A DNA stretch of 64,000 bases, taken from assembly GCA_016218765.1 (NCBI GenBank), contig JACRCZ010000017.1:1-64000 (forward strand), written 5' to 3'. Below are positions 44,273-53,321 of this stretch, piece by piece. Numbering within the stretch: position 1 is the stretch's first letter; each line of letters begins with the position of its first letter. A program made the translations under genes and the position numbers. A model generated the notes under the pieces. The model was not told where the DNA came from, did not search any database, and worked only from the letters and a program-made list of their open reading frames with translations. Source of the DNA: Deltaproteobacteria bacterium (GTDB lineage: Bacteria > Myxococcota_A > Polyangia > DRWM01 > JAAZOP01).

Positions 44273-45073
44273 CTACGTGGCGGAGCCGGTGCCAGGCCGG
44301 GCCACCGTCCCGAGCTGCTCGAGCAGCGTCCAGAACATCGTCTCGCCGTCGTACGTCCCGCGTGCGCCCCCGCGCTGCGCCCCTGCCCACTCCAACGCCA
44401 GCGCCAGCGGAACGGCCGCCCCGGGCAGCCCGGCGACCGCGGCGCCCGCGCCGGCAAGCGCCTCCACCGTGTGGATCGGACGCGGAACGGCCTCCAGACG
44501 CGGGTCCAGCCGCTCGCACAGCGCCGGCGGCGTCGTGACGGCGTACTCGCGACAGGCGACCGGACGCTCGTCGTAGATGCCGCAGAGCTCCGCGTCGAGA
44601 AACGGGCAGGCAACGCCCGCGGCGAAGTAGCGACGGCTCACGTCCTCCCAGGCCGCCGTGCCGGGCGACGCCACGCTCTGCAGGGCGAGCCGGCCGGGCG
44701 GCGCCGAGCGGTCCAGGATGCCCAGCTCCTCCATCCTCGCCACGGCCTCCGCGAAGCGCAGCCGGACCGCTTGGCCCCGGGCCGGCGCCAGCGCCCCCAC
44801 CTGCTTCGCCAGCGCCAGCGCCTCGATCGGGGCCACGGGGACGAGCTGCCGGCAGCAATGCGCGCACCCGGGCCGGCAGCTCACCGACCGCCCGCGGGCC
44901 GTCTCCCGGTCCGTCGCGACGGCGGCGACCTGCCGCGAGATCTCCCGCGCCGCCGGAAGCAGCTCGACCAGCGCGCGGCGGCCGAGTCGCACGCGGCAGA
45001 CGAGCTCCCGCTCCTCGCCGAACAGCGGGACCCGGATCGTCGCCTCGTCCGTCGCACTTCGTTTCCGCTTCAC
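44273..45073 (-). CDS. YkgJ-family cysteine-cluster protein
   Basis: This 266-residue protein has the YkgJ/Fe-S-like zinc-binding cysteines: SCRPGCAHCCRQLVPV, then ACPFLDAELCGIYDERPVACREY. The middle has helical QVGALAPARGQAVRLRFAEAV. Family members bind a metal or Fe-S cluster, function mostly unknown. The start is GTG 45073, preceded by GGAGGAAG with 7-base spacing; the ATG 45115 upstream is less likely. It is convergent with the acyl-CoA dehydrogenase gene. Confidence 0.8.
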   Translation of the reverse strand: MKRKRSATDEATIRVPLFGEERELVCRVRLGRRALVELLPAAREISRQVAAVATDRETARGRSVSCRPGCAHCCRQLVPVAPIEALALAKQVGALAPARGQAVRLRFAEAVARMEELGILDRSAPPGRLALQSVASPGTAAWEDVSRRYFAAGVACPFLDAELCGIYDERPVACREYAVTTPPALCERLDPRLEAVPRPIHTVEALAGAGAAVAGLPGAAVPLALALEWAGAQRGGARGTYDGETMFWTLLEQLGTVARPGTGSAT

Positions 45074-45195
45074 CGTGTCGCTTCCTCCACGCCGATCCCG
45101 ACGATGCCTCGCCACCGCAGCACCGTCCTGCGGCCGGACGCTAGGTCAGCTCGGCCCCCCGCGCAACTCGATACCCCCCCTTCCCGCGGCCGGCA

Positions 45196-45223
45196 TTGAC
45201 TCCGGCGGCGCCGTGGATACCTT
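45196..45223 (+). promoter_or_regulatory. possible promoter of the Tat protein/Hcp operon
   Basis: TTGACT (45196-45201) and TACCTT (45218-45223) with a 16-base spacer lie about 45 bases before ATG 45267. The layout matches the predicted kinase promoter at 12181-12208 (TTGACC-N16-TACCAT). Confidence 0.4.
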
Positions 45224-45266
45224 GGGCTCCTTACCGGCCGATGGCGCCGGCGCTGGGGAGGAAACC

Positions 45267-45572
45267 ATGGGACATGCGCCCGAGCTGACGCGACGTTCGT
45301 TCCTGAGGGTCGCGGGCGGCGCCGCGGCCTTCGCCGTCGTCGGCGGGACCCTCGGGACCGGTGTCTCGCCCGCCTCGGCCGCGCCGCTGGGACAGCCGAC
45401 GGGACTGCTCCTGCAGACCGCCGGCGCGACGTCGGTCCGGCATGCGCGCCACATCCGCCAGTACCTGGACGGATACGACGACACCCCGTGGGATTCCATG
45501 GAGGACTGCGAGCGCCCGTGTACCCGGCAGCTCACGGATCACCGGCTGCCGTCCGCAGCGTCCGAGCGCTGA
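45267..45572 (+). CDS. small Tat-exported protein
   Basis: This 101-residue protein has a textbook twin-arginine signal (LTRRSFLRVAGGAAAF) ending near ASAAP, so the mature peptide is about 65 residues. It is rich in Arg, His, Asp, Cys (GYDDTPWDSMEDCERPCTRQ). No family is recognised. Its RBS (GGGGAGGAAACC) is identical to that of the first Hcp-like gene, which follows after about 20 bases, suggesting joint expression. Cofactor binding before export is typical of Tat substrates, but none is evident. Confidence 0.7.
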   Translation: MGHAPELTRRSFLRVAGGAAAFAVVGGTLGTGVSPASAAPLGQPTGLLLQTAGATSVRHARHIRQYLDGYDDTPWDSMEDCERPCTRQLTDHRLPSAASER

Positions 45573-45591
45573 CGGAAAAGGGGAGGAAACC

Positions 45592-46080
45592 ATGGCACTG
45601 AACGCATACCTGAGCCTCGCGGGAGACGCCCAGGGCCCGATCCAGGGCTCGGTCACCCAGAAGGGTCGCGAAGGCAAGATCCTGATCATCGCCGTCGAAC
45701 ACGAGCGGTCGTCCCCGTACGACGCCGCCAGCGGGATGATCGCCGGCCGCACCAAGAGCGGACCGCTGGTGCTGACCAAGGAGATCGACAAGTCGTCGCC
45801 GCTCCTACGCCAGGCTTTCAAGAACCGGGAGCAGCTGGGCACGTTCGAGCTCCAGTTCTGGAGGCCGACGGCGACCGGGGCGGAGACGCAGTTCTACACG
45901 ATCCGGCTCAAGGGAGCGTCGATCGTCTCGTTCCGGACCGAGATGCTCAACAACCAGTTCTCCGACAACGTGCCGCTCAAGGAGCGCGAGGTCATTTCCT
46001 TCGCGTACCAGCAGCTGGAGCTGACGTGGGTCTCCGGCGGAATCTCCCACACGCACGACTGGGCTGCGGCGTCGGCTTGA
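45592..46080 (+). CDS. Hcp-family type VI secretion-like protein
   Basis: This 162-residue Hcp1-type ring protein is a possible tube/effector-carrier subunit of type VI secretion. It contains QGPIQGSVTQKGREGKI, VEHERSSPYDAASGMIAGR, TKSGPLVLTKEIDKSSPLLRQA, LGTFELQFWRPTATGAETQFYTI, VSFRTEM, and the late YQQLELTW. No other type VI gene (VgrG, TssB/C, sheath, ATPase) is in the window, so it is an orphan copy. It is about half identical to its neighbour and shares its beginning (MALNA). Confidence 0.88.
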   Translation: MALNAYLSLAGDAQGPIQGSVTQKGREGKILIIAVEHERSSPYDAASGMIAGRTKSGPLVLTKEIDKSSPLLRQAFKNREQLGTFELQFWRPTATGAETQFYTIRLKGASIVSFRTEMLNNQFSDNVPLKEREVISFAYQQLELTWVSGGISHTHDWAAASA

Positions 46081-46105
46081 CCGCCCGCGGGCCGGGGAGG
46101 ACGTC

Positions 46106-46594
46106 ATGGCATTGAATGCGACTCTCAAACTCAAGGGCGCGAAGCAGGGCGAAATCCGGGGCTCGGTGACCCAGAAGGGCCGCGAGAACACGATCCTGGT
46201 GCTGGGCGTCGACCACACCATGCTCGCCACGCTGGACGCGAGGAGCGGCATGTTCTCCGGGACGAACCGTCACCAGCCGCTCGTCATCCTCAAGGAGCTG
46301 GACCAGGCGACGCCCCTGCTGCACAACGCGCTGACGGACGGCGAGACGCTCTCCGAGTTCACGCTGCGCTTCTACCGCCCCAGCGCCACCGGAGCGGAGG
46401 AGAACTTCTACACGGTCACCCTCCTCGACGCCCGCATCGTGAGCATCCGGTTCGAGATGCTGAACAACAAGTACCCGGACCTGGCGGGTCTCAAGGAGCG
46501 GGAGAGGATCGCCTTCGTCTACCAGAAGATCCGGGTGAGCTGGACGACCGGCGCCATCGAGTCCGACGACGACTGGGCCGCCCCGATCGCATAG
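46106..46594 (+). CDS. second Hcp-family type VI secretion-like protein
   Basis: This 162-residue paralogue of the preceding Hcp contains KQGEIRGSVTQKGRENTI, VDHTMLATLDARSGMFSG, RHQPLVILKELDQATPLLHNAL, YRPSATGAEENFYTV and IRFEM. GGGGAGGACGTC precedes the ATG. The tandem pair with the Tat protein forms a three-gene unit. The two copies may build mixed hexamers or carry different effectors (inference). Confidence 0.88.
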   Translation: MALNATLKLKGAKQGEIRGSVTQKGRENTILVLGVDHTMLATLDARSGMFSGTNRHQPLVILKELDQATPLLHNALTDGETLSEFTLRFYRPSATGAEENFYTVTLLDARIVSIRFEMLNNKYPDLAGLKERERIAFVYQKIRVSWTTGAIESDDDWAAPIA

Positions 46595-46719
46595 CCACCA
46601 GGCCCGGCTCGCCCCACCCTTGCACTCCCACTCCCTTCCGCGGTACCAATTCGCCCGCCCGACACGCTCGTCGGGTGCCCTTGGGGGGGCCGCCGCCGGC
46701 ATGGAACCGAGGGGACGGC

Positions 46720-49680
46720 GTGAAGGATCGACCCGGACAAACCGACGACTCCCAGGCCGAACGCGAACCGACGCCGATCTCGCCGTCGGGCGCCGAACGC
46801 TTCGATCGCCGCAACTTCCTCAAGCTGCTCGGCGCAGGCGCCGGCCTCGCCGCCACCGGCTGCGGCGAGACGAAACGCTACCTCTACCCCTACGTCGTCC
46901 CCGCCCGCGAAAACGTCCCCGGCATCGCCAACTGGTACAGCACCGTCTGCCGCGAATGCCCCGCCGGCTGCGGTGTCTGGGCCCGCGTCCGCGAAGGCCG
47001 CCCCGTCAAGCTCGAGGGCAACCCCGCCCACCCCGTCAACCACGGCACCCTCTGCCCCCGCGGCCAGGGCGCCCTCCTCCGCCTCTACGACCCCAAACGC
47101 ACCAAGAGCCCCGAACGCCGCACCGCCCACGGCTGGATCTCGATCCCCTGGGATGAGGCACTCACGCACGTCGAACGCGCCCTGCGCGGAGCGGTGTCAA
47201 AAAAGCCGGGACGCGCCGCGGCCCTCACCGGCCTGGAAACCGGGACGCTGGCCGGGCTCTGGTCCGCGTTCCTCCATGCGTTCGGCGGCCGGCACCTCAT
47301 GTCCGACCCGCACTCGCCCGAGGCGCTGCTCTCGGCGCATCGCGCCGTCTTCGGCCGCTACGACCTCCCCCGCTTCGCCCTCGAATCGTGCGACCTGGTC
47401 GTCGCCATCGAATCCGACCTCTTCGAGACCTTCCTCTCGCCCGTCGAGCTGGCCGGACAGCTCGTCGGCCCGCGACACGCGGGCGGCGAACGCGCGGCCA
47501 TCGTCTGGATCGGACCGCGCCGTGGCGTCACGGGGATCCTCGCCGACGAATGGCTCCCGATCCGCCCCGGCACGGGCGGACACGTGGCGCTCGCGCTCCT
47601 GCTGGAGATCGCCAGGTCGCTGCCGGCGACGCTCCGCGGCTCCGCGCCTCGTGACGAGACCGACGCCCTGGCCCGCGACCTGCCCGTCGAGACCCTCGCC
47701 GCGCGCGCGGGCATCGACCCGGCGCCGATCCGCCGCCTCGCCCTGCGCATCGCCGCCGCCACCCGCCCCGTCGTCCTCGCCGGCGGCACCCCCTTCGCCT
47801 CCACCCACGGCGTCGCCGCCGCCGTCGCCGGCGTGCTGCTCTCCCAGGCTTTGGGCAACTACGGCAAGACCCTCCTCCTGGGCGCCCCGAGCACCCTGGC
47901 CAAGGCCGCGCCCACCGCGGAACAGCGCGAGCTGCTGCGTCGGATGGAAGCCGGCGAGATCGACGTCCTCTTCGTCCACGGCGCCGACCCGCTCTTCGAG
48001 CTGCCGGCGAGCGCCGGAGTCGAAGCCGCTCTCGCCAAGGTCCCCATGATCGTCTCGCTCGACGCGCGACCGACCGCCACGACCGAGCGCGCGCACCTGC
48101 GCCTGCCCGCGACGACGCCGCTCGAATCGTGGGGCGACTACTCCCCGCGCTCCGGCGTGGAAGGCCTCCTGCAACCGGTGGTCACCCCGCTCGTCGACGC
48201 GCGCCATCCCGGCGACGTCCTCCTCGCCCTCGCCCGCGCCACCGGACACGGCGCCGAGGTCGGCGGCGAGGCGGAGTCGTTCGAGGCGCTCGTGCGGCGA
48301 CGGTGGGCGGCGATGGAGTCCGGACCGGTCGGCTCGGTGTCCGACGCGCGCTTCCGCGAAGCCCAGCGCCGGGGCGGAACGTTCGGCGTCCCGCCCGTCG
48401 CCTCGACCCAGGTCGACGGCTCCGTCTGGAAATCGCTTCGGGCGCTGGGCGAGGACAAGGCCGGCGGACTGCTCCTCTCGGTCTTCCCGACGATCCGCGC
48501 CGGTCGCCGCGCCAAGGCTTCCGGCGGCTGGCTCGACGAGCTGCCCGAGCCGACGACGGCTGCAGTCTGGGGCGCCCCGGCGGAGATCCACCCCGACCTG
48601 GCAAGGCGGCTCGGCGTCGAGAACGACGGCACGCTCGAAGTCCGGACCGCCGCCGGCACGCTGCGGCTCGGCGTCAGCGTCCGCGACTCCGTCCACCCCG
48701 ACGCCGTCTGCCTGCCGCTCGACGGCGGCCACGACGGCCCGGGACTCGCCCGACTCCTCCTCGCCGACGCCTGGCTCGACGGGACCGGCCTCGCCGCGGA
48801 AGGCATCAACCTCGAAGTCGCACGCGCGGCGGAATCTCTGCACCTCTACCGCGAAACGCACACGTTCGAACAGCACCGCCGCGGCGTCGTCCGCGCCAAG
48901 GGACTCGAGCTGCCGCACGAGACCGTCCACGAGAAGCTGCCGCGCGAGCTGACGGACATGTACGGCGACCACGCCCACGCGGGCCACCGCTGGGGCATGG
49001 CCGTCGACCTCGATCGCTGCACCGGCTGCTCCGCCTGCATCGTCGCCTGCCAGGCCGAGAACAACATCGCCGTCGTCGGCCCCGAAGCCGTCGACTACGG
49101 CCGCGAAATGGCCTGGCTCCAGCTCCACCTCTACTGGGAGCGCGATCCCGCAGGCAGGCCGATCCCGCTCGTCACGCCCGTCATGTGCCAGCAGTGCGAC
49201 AGCGCGCCCTGCGAGTCCGTCTGCCCCGTCTTCGCCGCGTACCATACCCCGGAGGGCATCAACGGGCAGGTCTACAACCGCTGCGTCGGCACCCGCTACT
49301 GCGCCAACAACTGCCCGTACAAGGTGCGGCGCTTCAACTGGTTCTCGTACGACGTCCCCAAGCCGCTGGACCTGCAGCTCAACCCCGACGTCACGGTGCG
49401 CAGCAAGGGCGTCATGGAAAAGTGCATGTTCTGCGTCCAGCGCATCCGCGAGGCCAAGGAGCTCGCGAAGCTGGAAGACCGCCCGCTGGGCGACGGCGAG
49501 ATCCGCCCGGCGTGCGCGCAAACGTGCCCGACCGGCGCCATCGTCTTCGGCGATCTGCTCGACCCGGACAGCACCGTGAGCCGCCTCGTCCGCTCGGACC
49601 GCGGCTACCGGCTGCTCGATCACCTGGGCACGCGGCCCAGTGTCACGTATCTGGAGCGGGTGGTGCGGTGGCGGGTCTGA
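46720..49680 (+). CDS. actB: alternative complex III, iron-sulfur/molybdopterin-like subunit B
   Basis: This 986-residue subunit of a quinol:cytochrome c (or oxidase) oxidoreductase fuses a molybdopterin-oxidoreductase-like domain (about 60-730) to a ferredoxin-like domain (about 770-960). A Tat signal (DRRNFLKLLGAGAGLAATGC) starts it. N-terminal cysteines read CRECPAGCGV ... CPRGQ. The C-terminal part holds four Fe-S cluster motifs: CTGCSACIVACQAENN, CQQCDSAPCESVCP, CVGTRYCANNCPYK, CMFCVQR...CAQTCPTGAIVFGD. GTG 46720 with GAGGGG upstream. It overlaps actC by 13 bases. Confidence 0.95.
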   Translation: MKDRPGQTDDSQAEREPTPISPSGAERFDRRNFLKLLGAGAGLAATGCGETKRYLYPYVVPARENVPGIANWYSTVCRECPAGCGVWARVREGRPVKLEGNPAHPVNHGTLCPRGQGALLRLYDPKRTKSPERRTAHGWISIPWDEALTHVERALRGAVSKKPGRAAALTGLETGTLAGLWSAFLHAFGGRHLMSDPHSPEALLSAHRAVFGRYDLPRFALESCDLVVAIESDLFETFLSPVELAGQLVGPRHAGGERAAIVWIGPRRGVTGILADEWLPIRPGTGGHVALALLLEIARSLPATLRGSAPRDETDALARDLPVETLAARAGIDPAPIRRLALRIAAATRPVVLAGGTPFASTHGVAAAVAGVLLSQALGNYGKTLLLGAPSTLAKAAPTAEQRELLRRMEAGEIDVLFVHGADPLFELPASAGVEAALAKVPMIVSLDARPTATTERAHLRLPATTPLESWGDYSPRSGVEGLLQPVVTPLVDARHPGDVLLALARATGHGAEVGGEAESFEALVRRRWAAMESGPVGSVSDARFREAQRRGGTFGVPPVASTQVDGSVWKSLRALGEDKAGGLLLSVFPTIRAGRRAKASGGWLDELPEPTTAAVWGAPAEIHPDLARRLGVENDGTLEVRTAAGTLRLGVSVRDSVHPDAVCLPLDGGHDGPGLARLLLADAWLDGTGLAAEGINLEVARAAESLHLYRETHTFEQHRRGVVRAKGLELPHETVHEKLPRELTDMYGDHAHAGHRWGMAVDLDRCTGCSACIVACQAENNIAVVGPEAVDYGREMAWLQLHLYWERDPAGRPIPLVTPVMCQQCDSAPCESVCPVFAAYHTPEGINGQVYNRCVGTRYCANNCPYKVRRFNWFSYDVPKPLDLQLNPDVTVRSKGVMEKCMFCVQRIREAKELAKLEDRPLGDGEIRPACAQTCPTGAIVFGDLLDPDSTVSRLVRSDRGYRLLDHLGTRPSVTYLERVVRWRV

Positions 49681-51026
49681 CCTACCGCGACGTCGGCGAC
49701 AAGGTGCTCCGGGCCATGACTCGGCCGGGACCCGTGTGGACCGCCCTCCTCGGCCTCTGCATCTCCCTCGTCGTCCTCGGCGGCATCGCCTGGACCTACC
49801 AGATCGAGCGCGGCATCGGCGTCTCCATCAAGACCAACCCGGCCGGCTGGACGATGTACATCACGACCTTCGTCTTCTGGGTCGGCATCGCCCACTCCGG
49901 CACCCTCATCTCCGCGATCCTCTTCCTGCTGCGCGCGCGCTGGCGCACCTCGATCTTCCGCTCCGCCGAGGCCATGACCGTGTTCGCCGTCATGACCGCC
50001 GGCCTCTTCCCCCTCATCCACCTCGGTCGCGTCTGGCGCTTCTACTACCTCTTCCCCTACCCCAACCAGCGCGAGCTGTGGCCGAACTTCAAGTCGCCCC
50101 TCATCTGGGACGTCTTCGCCATCTCCACCTACTTCACCATCAGCGCCGTCTTCTTCCTCGTCGGCATGATCCCCGACCTCGCCGTGATCCGCGACCGCGC
50201 CAAGGGCTGGCGCAGGAAGATCTACACCGTGCTCTCGTTCGGCTGGCGCGGCTCCGACCGCGAATGGACCAGCTACCTCTCCGCCTACGTCCTCTTCGCC
50301 GGCCTCGCCACCCCGCTCGTCGTCTCCGTCCACTCCGTCGTCTCCTGGGACTTCGCGATGTCGATCGTCCCCGGATGGCACTCCACGATCTTCGCCCCCT
50401 ACTTCGTCGCCGGCGCCATCCACTCCGGCCTGGCCATGGTGCTGACGCTCCTCATCCCGCTGCGCCGCGTGCTCAAATGCGAGGACATCATCACCCTGCG
50501 CCACGTGGACGCGATGGCCAAGGTCGTGATCTTCACCGGCCTCATCGTCGGCTACGCCTACGCCCTCGAGTTCTTCCTCGCCTGGTACAGCGGCAACCAG
50601 CCCGAGTACGACCAGTTCGTCTACCGGGCCACGGGCGACATCGCCTGGATGTTCTGGGCCATGGTCGCCTTCAACGCCGCCGTGCCGCTGGCCCTCTTCT
50701 GGCGCAAGGTGCGACGCAACCTCGCCCTGCTCTTCCTGATCTCGATCCTGATCAACGTCGGGATGTGGTTCGAGCGCTTCGTCATCATCGTCAGCTCCCT
50801 CTCGCACGAATTCCTGCCCCACGGCTGGGGCGGCGTGTCGCTGTTCGGCGCCGGGGAGTTCCACTGGGTCGACCTGGCGATCCTCGCCGGGAGCTTCGGC
50901 TGGTTCTTCATGTGGTTCCTCCTCTTCGTCAAGACCCTGCCGTGGATCGCCGTGACCGAGGTGCGCGAGGGGATGCACCGGCCGGACGAGGCCGGCGGCG
51001 GGACGGCCGCGGGAGGCGCGGCATGA
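49668..51026 (+). CDS. actC: alternative complex III, NrfD-like membrane subunit C
   Basis: This 452-residue polytopic protein is NrfD/PsrC-like, with about ten hydrophobic segments. It probably holds a quinol site. Recognisable motifs are YQIERGIGVSIKTNPAGWTMYITTFVFWVGIAHSGTL and DEWTSYLSAYVLFAGLATPLVVSVHS. GTG 49668 lies inside the end of actB, and its TGA overlaps the actD ATG. Confidence 0.95.
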   Translation: MAGLTYRDVGDKVLRAMTRPGPVWTALLGLCISLVVLGGIAWTYQIERGIGVSIKTNPAGWTMYITTFVFWVGIAHSGTLISAILFLLRARWRTSIFRSAEAMTVFAVMTAGLFPLIHLGRVWRFYYLFPYPNQRELWPNFKSPLIWDVFAISTYFTISAVFFLVGMIPDLAVIRDRAKGWRRKIYTVLSFGWRGSDREWTSYLSAYVLFAGLATPLVVSVHSVVSWDFAMSIVPGWHSTIFAPYFVAGAIHSGLAMVLTLLIPLRRVLKCEDIITLRHVDAMAKVVIFTGLIVGYAYALEFFLAWYSGNQPEYDQFVYRATGDIAWMFWAMVAFNAAVPLALFWRKVRRNLALLFLISILINVGMWFERFVIIVSSLSHEFLPHGWGGVSLFGAGEFHWVDLAILAGSFGWFFMWFLLFVKTLPWIAVTEVREGMHRPDEAGGGTAAGGAA

Positions 51027-51526
51027 CGGCGCGCCATGTCGTGCTCGGCATCTTCGCAAAACCCGCGGCGGCGGTCGCCGCCGTGCGCGAGCTGCGCGAC
51101 CGCGGCTTCGGCGACCTGGAGACGTTCTCGCCCGTCCCCGTCGAGGAGCTGCTCGCCGAGCTCCCGCGCAAGCCCCCGGTCCGGCACTTCACCCTCTGGG
51201 GCGGATTGGCCGGACTCGCGACGGGCCTGCTGCTCACCAGCCTCACCTCGCTCATCTACAACCTCGTCGTAGGCGGCAAGCCGCCCATCGCGATCGTTCC
51301 GTACCTCATCGTGTCCTTCGAGCTGACCATCCTCCTGGGCGGGCTGTGTACGCTCGCCGGGCTGCTCATCGGCGCCCGCCTGCCACGCCGCAAGGAGCCG
51401 CGGCTCTGGGACCCGCGGCTGTCGGAGGACCGCTACGGCGTATCCGTGAACTGCAATCCCGAGGCGCTCGATCTCCTCTCGCGCATCCTCGCGGAGCATG
51501 GAGCCGAAGATGTCCGGCGCGCCTGA
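51023..51526 (+). CDS. actD: alternative complex III, DUF3341 subunit D
   Basis: This 167-residue subunit has an N-terminal soluble ferredoxin-like fold (HVVLGIFAKPAAAVAAVRELRDRGFGDLETFSPVP) and then two transmembrane helices (GLATGLLLTSLTSLIYNLVV and LTILLGGLCTLAGLLIG) joined by a short loop containing Pro. The C-terminus is RYGVSVNCNPEALDLLSRIL, a closing alpha/beta unit. It matches ActD (DUF3341). Its start overlaps actC by ATGA, and its end overlaps actF by 17 to 29 bases. Confidence 0.93.
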   Translation: MTARHVVLGIFAKPAAAVAAVRELRDRGFGDLETFSPVPVEELLAELPRKPPVRHFTLWGGLAGLATGLLLTSLTSLIYNLVVGGKPPIAIVPYLIVSFELTILLGGLCTLAGLLIGARLPRRKEPRLWDPRLSEDRYGVSVNCNPEALDLLSRILAEHGAEDVRRA

Positions 51527-52766
51527 TCGCCCCGCCCTCCGGCGCCTCTCGCCCGAGAAGGTCCTCGGGCTCGCCGCCGTCCTCGGCGCCGCGGCCTTCG
51601 CCGTCGCCGTCGCGACCGGCGCGACCGCGCGCGCGTGGCAGGCGTTCCACGTCAACTACCTCTTCTGGACCGGCCTGGGGTTCTCCGGCGTCGTCCTCTC
51701 CGCCGTCTTCCGCGTCACCGACTCCCGCTGGGGCCTCGCCGTCCGGCGCCTCGGCGAATGCACCGCCGCCCTCGTCCCCCTCTCGCTCCTGCTCTTCCTC
51801 GGCGTCGTCGCCGGGTACGGCTCCCTCGCGCCCGACCTCCACCACCTCGGCCCCGCCAAGCGCCTCTGGCTCCAGCCCGCGTTCCTCCTCGCCCGCGACG
51901 CCGGCGCCCTCGCCCTGCTCGCCGCGTGCGCCCTCCTCTACCTCTACTTCTCCCTGCGCCCCGACGTCGGCGCCGCGCGCGATGCCGGCGGCACGCCCCT
52001 CGGGAGCCTCGGCGCGTGGCTCTCCCGCGGCTGGCGCGGCGCGGCGGATGAGGCGCGGCGCTCGCGCCGCATGACCGGGATCCTCGCCCCCGTCCTCATC
52101 CTCGTCTACTGCCTCGTCTTCACCCTGCTGGCCAACGACCTCGTCATGGGCCTCGACCCGACCTGGACCAGCACCCTCTTCGGCGCCTACTTCTTCATCA
52201 CCAACCTCTACGCCGGCTGGGCCGCCCTCGCCCTCGCCGCCTCACTCGCCCGCCTCGGCGACTGGCGCGGACTGCGCGCCACGGCGACGACCGACGTCCT
52301 CCACAACCTGGCAAAACTGCTGTTCGCCTTCTGCTTCCTCTCCATGGACTTCTTCTGGTCGCAGTTCCTGGTGATCTGGTACGGCAACCTGCCCGAGGAA
52401 ACCGCGTTCGTCCTGCGGCGGATCCGCGTCGAGCCGTGGTCGGACCTCGCCTTCGCGGTGCTCCTGTTCCTGTTCTTCGTGCCGTTCTTCGCGCTGCTGT
52501 TCAAGCGGCTCAAGCGCGACCCCCGTACCCTGGCAATTCTCTCCCTGCTCGTGATCGCCATGCTCTGGCTCGAGCGCTTCCTGCTCGTCGCACCGTCCGT
52601 GTGGCCGCACGGCGGCCTGCCCCTGGGGCCGCTGGAGCTGGGCGTGACCGTCGGGTTTGCCGGTCTCGCGGGCCTCGCGTACCTGTGGCTCGCACGACGC
52701 GTGCCCCTGGCCCCCGCGCCCGAGGTCGTCGCCGCACAGGCGGCCGAGGAGGCGGCGGATGGCTGA
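51510..52766 (+). CDS. actF: alternative complex III, membrane subunit F
   Basis: This subunit, about 418 residues, is a paralogue of ActC (NrfD-like) with roughly ten membrane helices: NYLFWTGLGFSGVVLSAVFRVTDSRWG, then LAPVLILVYCLVFTLLANDLVMGLDPTWTSTLFGAYFF, ending in LGPLELGVTVGFAGLAGLAYLWLARRV. Quinone-site partner. Start: ATG 51510 has GGAG seven bases upstream; ATG 51498 would add four residues with a badly spaced RBS. It overlaps actD and is followed directly (8-base overlap) by actA. Confidence 0.9.
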   Translation: MSGAPDRPALRRLSPEKVLGLAAVLGAAAFAVAVATGATARAWQAFHVNYLFWTGLGFSGVVLSAVFRVTDSRWGLAVRRLGECTAALVPLSLLLFLGVVAGYGSLAPDLHHLGPAKRLWLQPAFLLARDAGALALLAACALLYLYFSLRPDVGAARDAGGTPLGSLGAWLSRGWRGAADEARRSRRMTGILAPVLILVYCLVFTLLANDLVMGLDPTWTSTLFGAYFFITNLYAGWAALALAASLARLGDWRGLRATATTDVLHNLAKLLFAFCFLSMDFFWSQFLVIWYGNLPEETAFVLRRIRVEPWSDLAFAVLLFLFFVPFFALLFKRLKRDPRTLAILSLLVIAMLWLERFLLVAPSVWPHGGLPLGPLELGVTVGFAGLAGLAYLWLARRVPLAPAPEVVAAQAAEEAADG

Positions 52767-53295
52767 GCCGGCCCTCTCGCGGCGCGCGCGCATCGCCTGG
52801 GGCATCGTCCTCGCCCTGGGGCTGGCCGCGGCCGCCGCCTGGACCGCCTGGGCCTACTACCTCGGCGGCGCGGCGGGCCTGGGTGCCGAGCAGCCGATCG
52901 CCTTCAGCCATCGCGTCCACGCGACGGACAAGGGCATCGATTGCCGCTTCTGCCACCCTTTCCCCGACCGCGCGCCCTACGCCGGGATGCCGCCCGTGCA
53001 GACCTGCATGTTCTGCCACCGGTCGGTGATCGCGACCCACTCCGAGATCCGCAAGCTGTGGGGCTACTTCGAGCGCAACGAGCCGATCCCGTGGGTGCGC
53101 GAGTTCGAGGTTCCCGACCACGTGTACTTCAGCCACCGCATGCACCTGCGCAAGGAGCTGGACTGCCCCGACTGCCACGGCGATATTTCCATGGAGGACC
53201 GCGTCAAAGCGGCGGAGCCGTTGGAAATGGGATTCTGCCTCGATTGCCACAAGAGTCGCGGCGGTCCCAGGGATTGCGTGGTCTGCCACCGCTAG
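52759..53295 (+). CDS. actA: alternative complex III, pentaheme cytochrome c subunit A
   Basis: This 178-residue membrane-anchored cytochrome has an N-terminal helix (IAWGIVLALGLAAAAAWTAWAYY) followed by five CxxCH heme sites: CRFCH, CMFCH, CPDCH, CLDCH, CVVCH. The IAFSHRVHATDKGIDCRFCH and YFSHRMHLRKELDCPDCH pattern is typical of ActA. In known operons actA is first; here it follows actF. It passes electrons from ActB to ActE or directly to the oxidase encoded downstream. Start ATG 52759 overlaps the actF stop. Confidence 0.94.
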   Translation: MAEPALSRRARIAWGIVLALGLAAAAAWTAWAYYLGGAAGLGAEQPIAFSHRVHATDKGIDCRFCHPFPDRAPYAGMPPVQTCMFCHRSVIATHSEIRKLWGYFERNEPIPWVREFEVPDHVYFSHRMHLRKELDCPDCHGDISMEDRVKAAEPLEMGFCLDCHKSRGGPRDCVVCHR

Positions 53296-53321
53296 CGCGG
53301 GGCGCAGAGGGAGACCGACGA

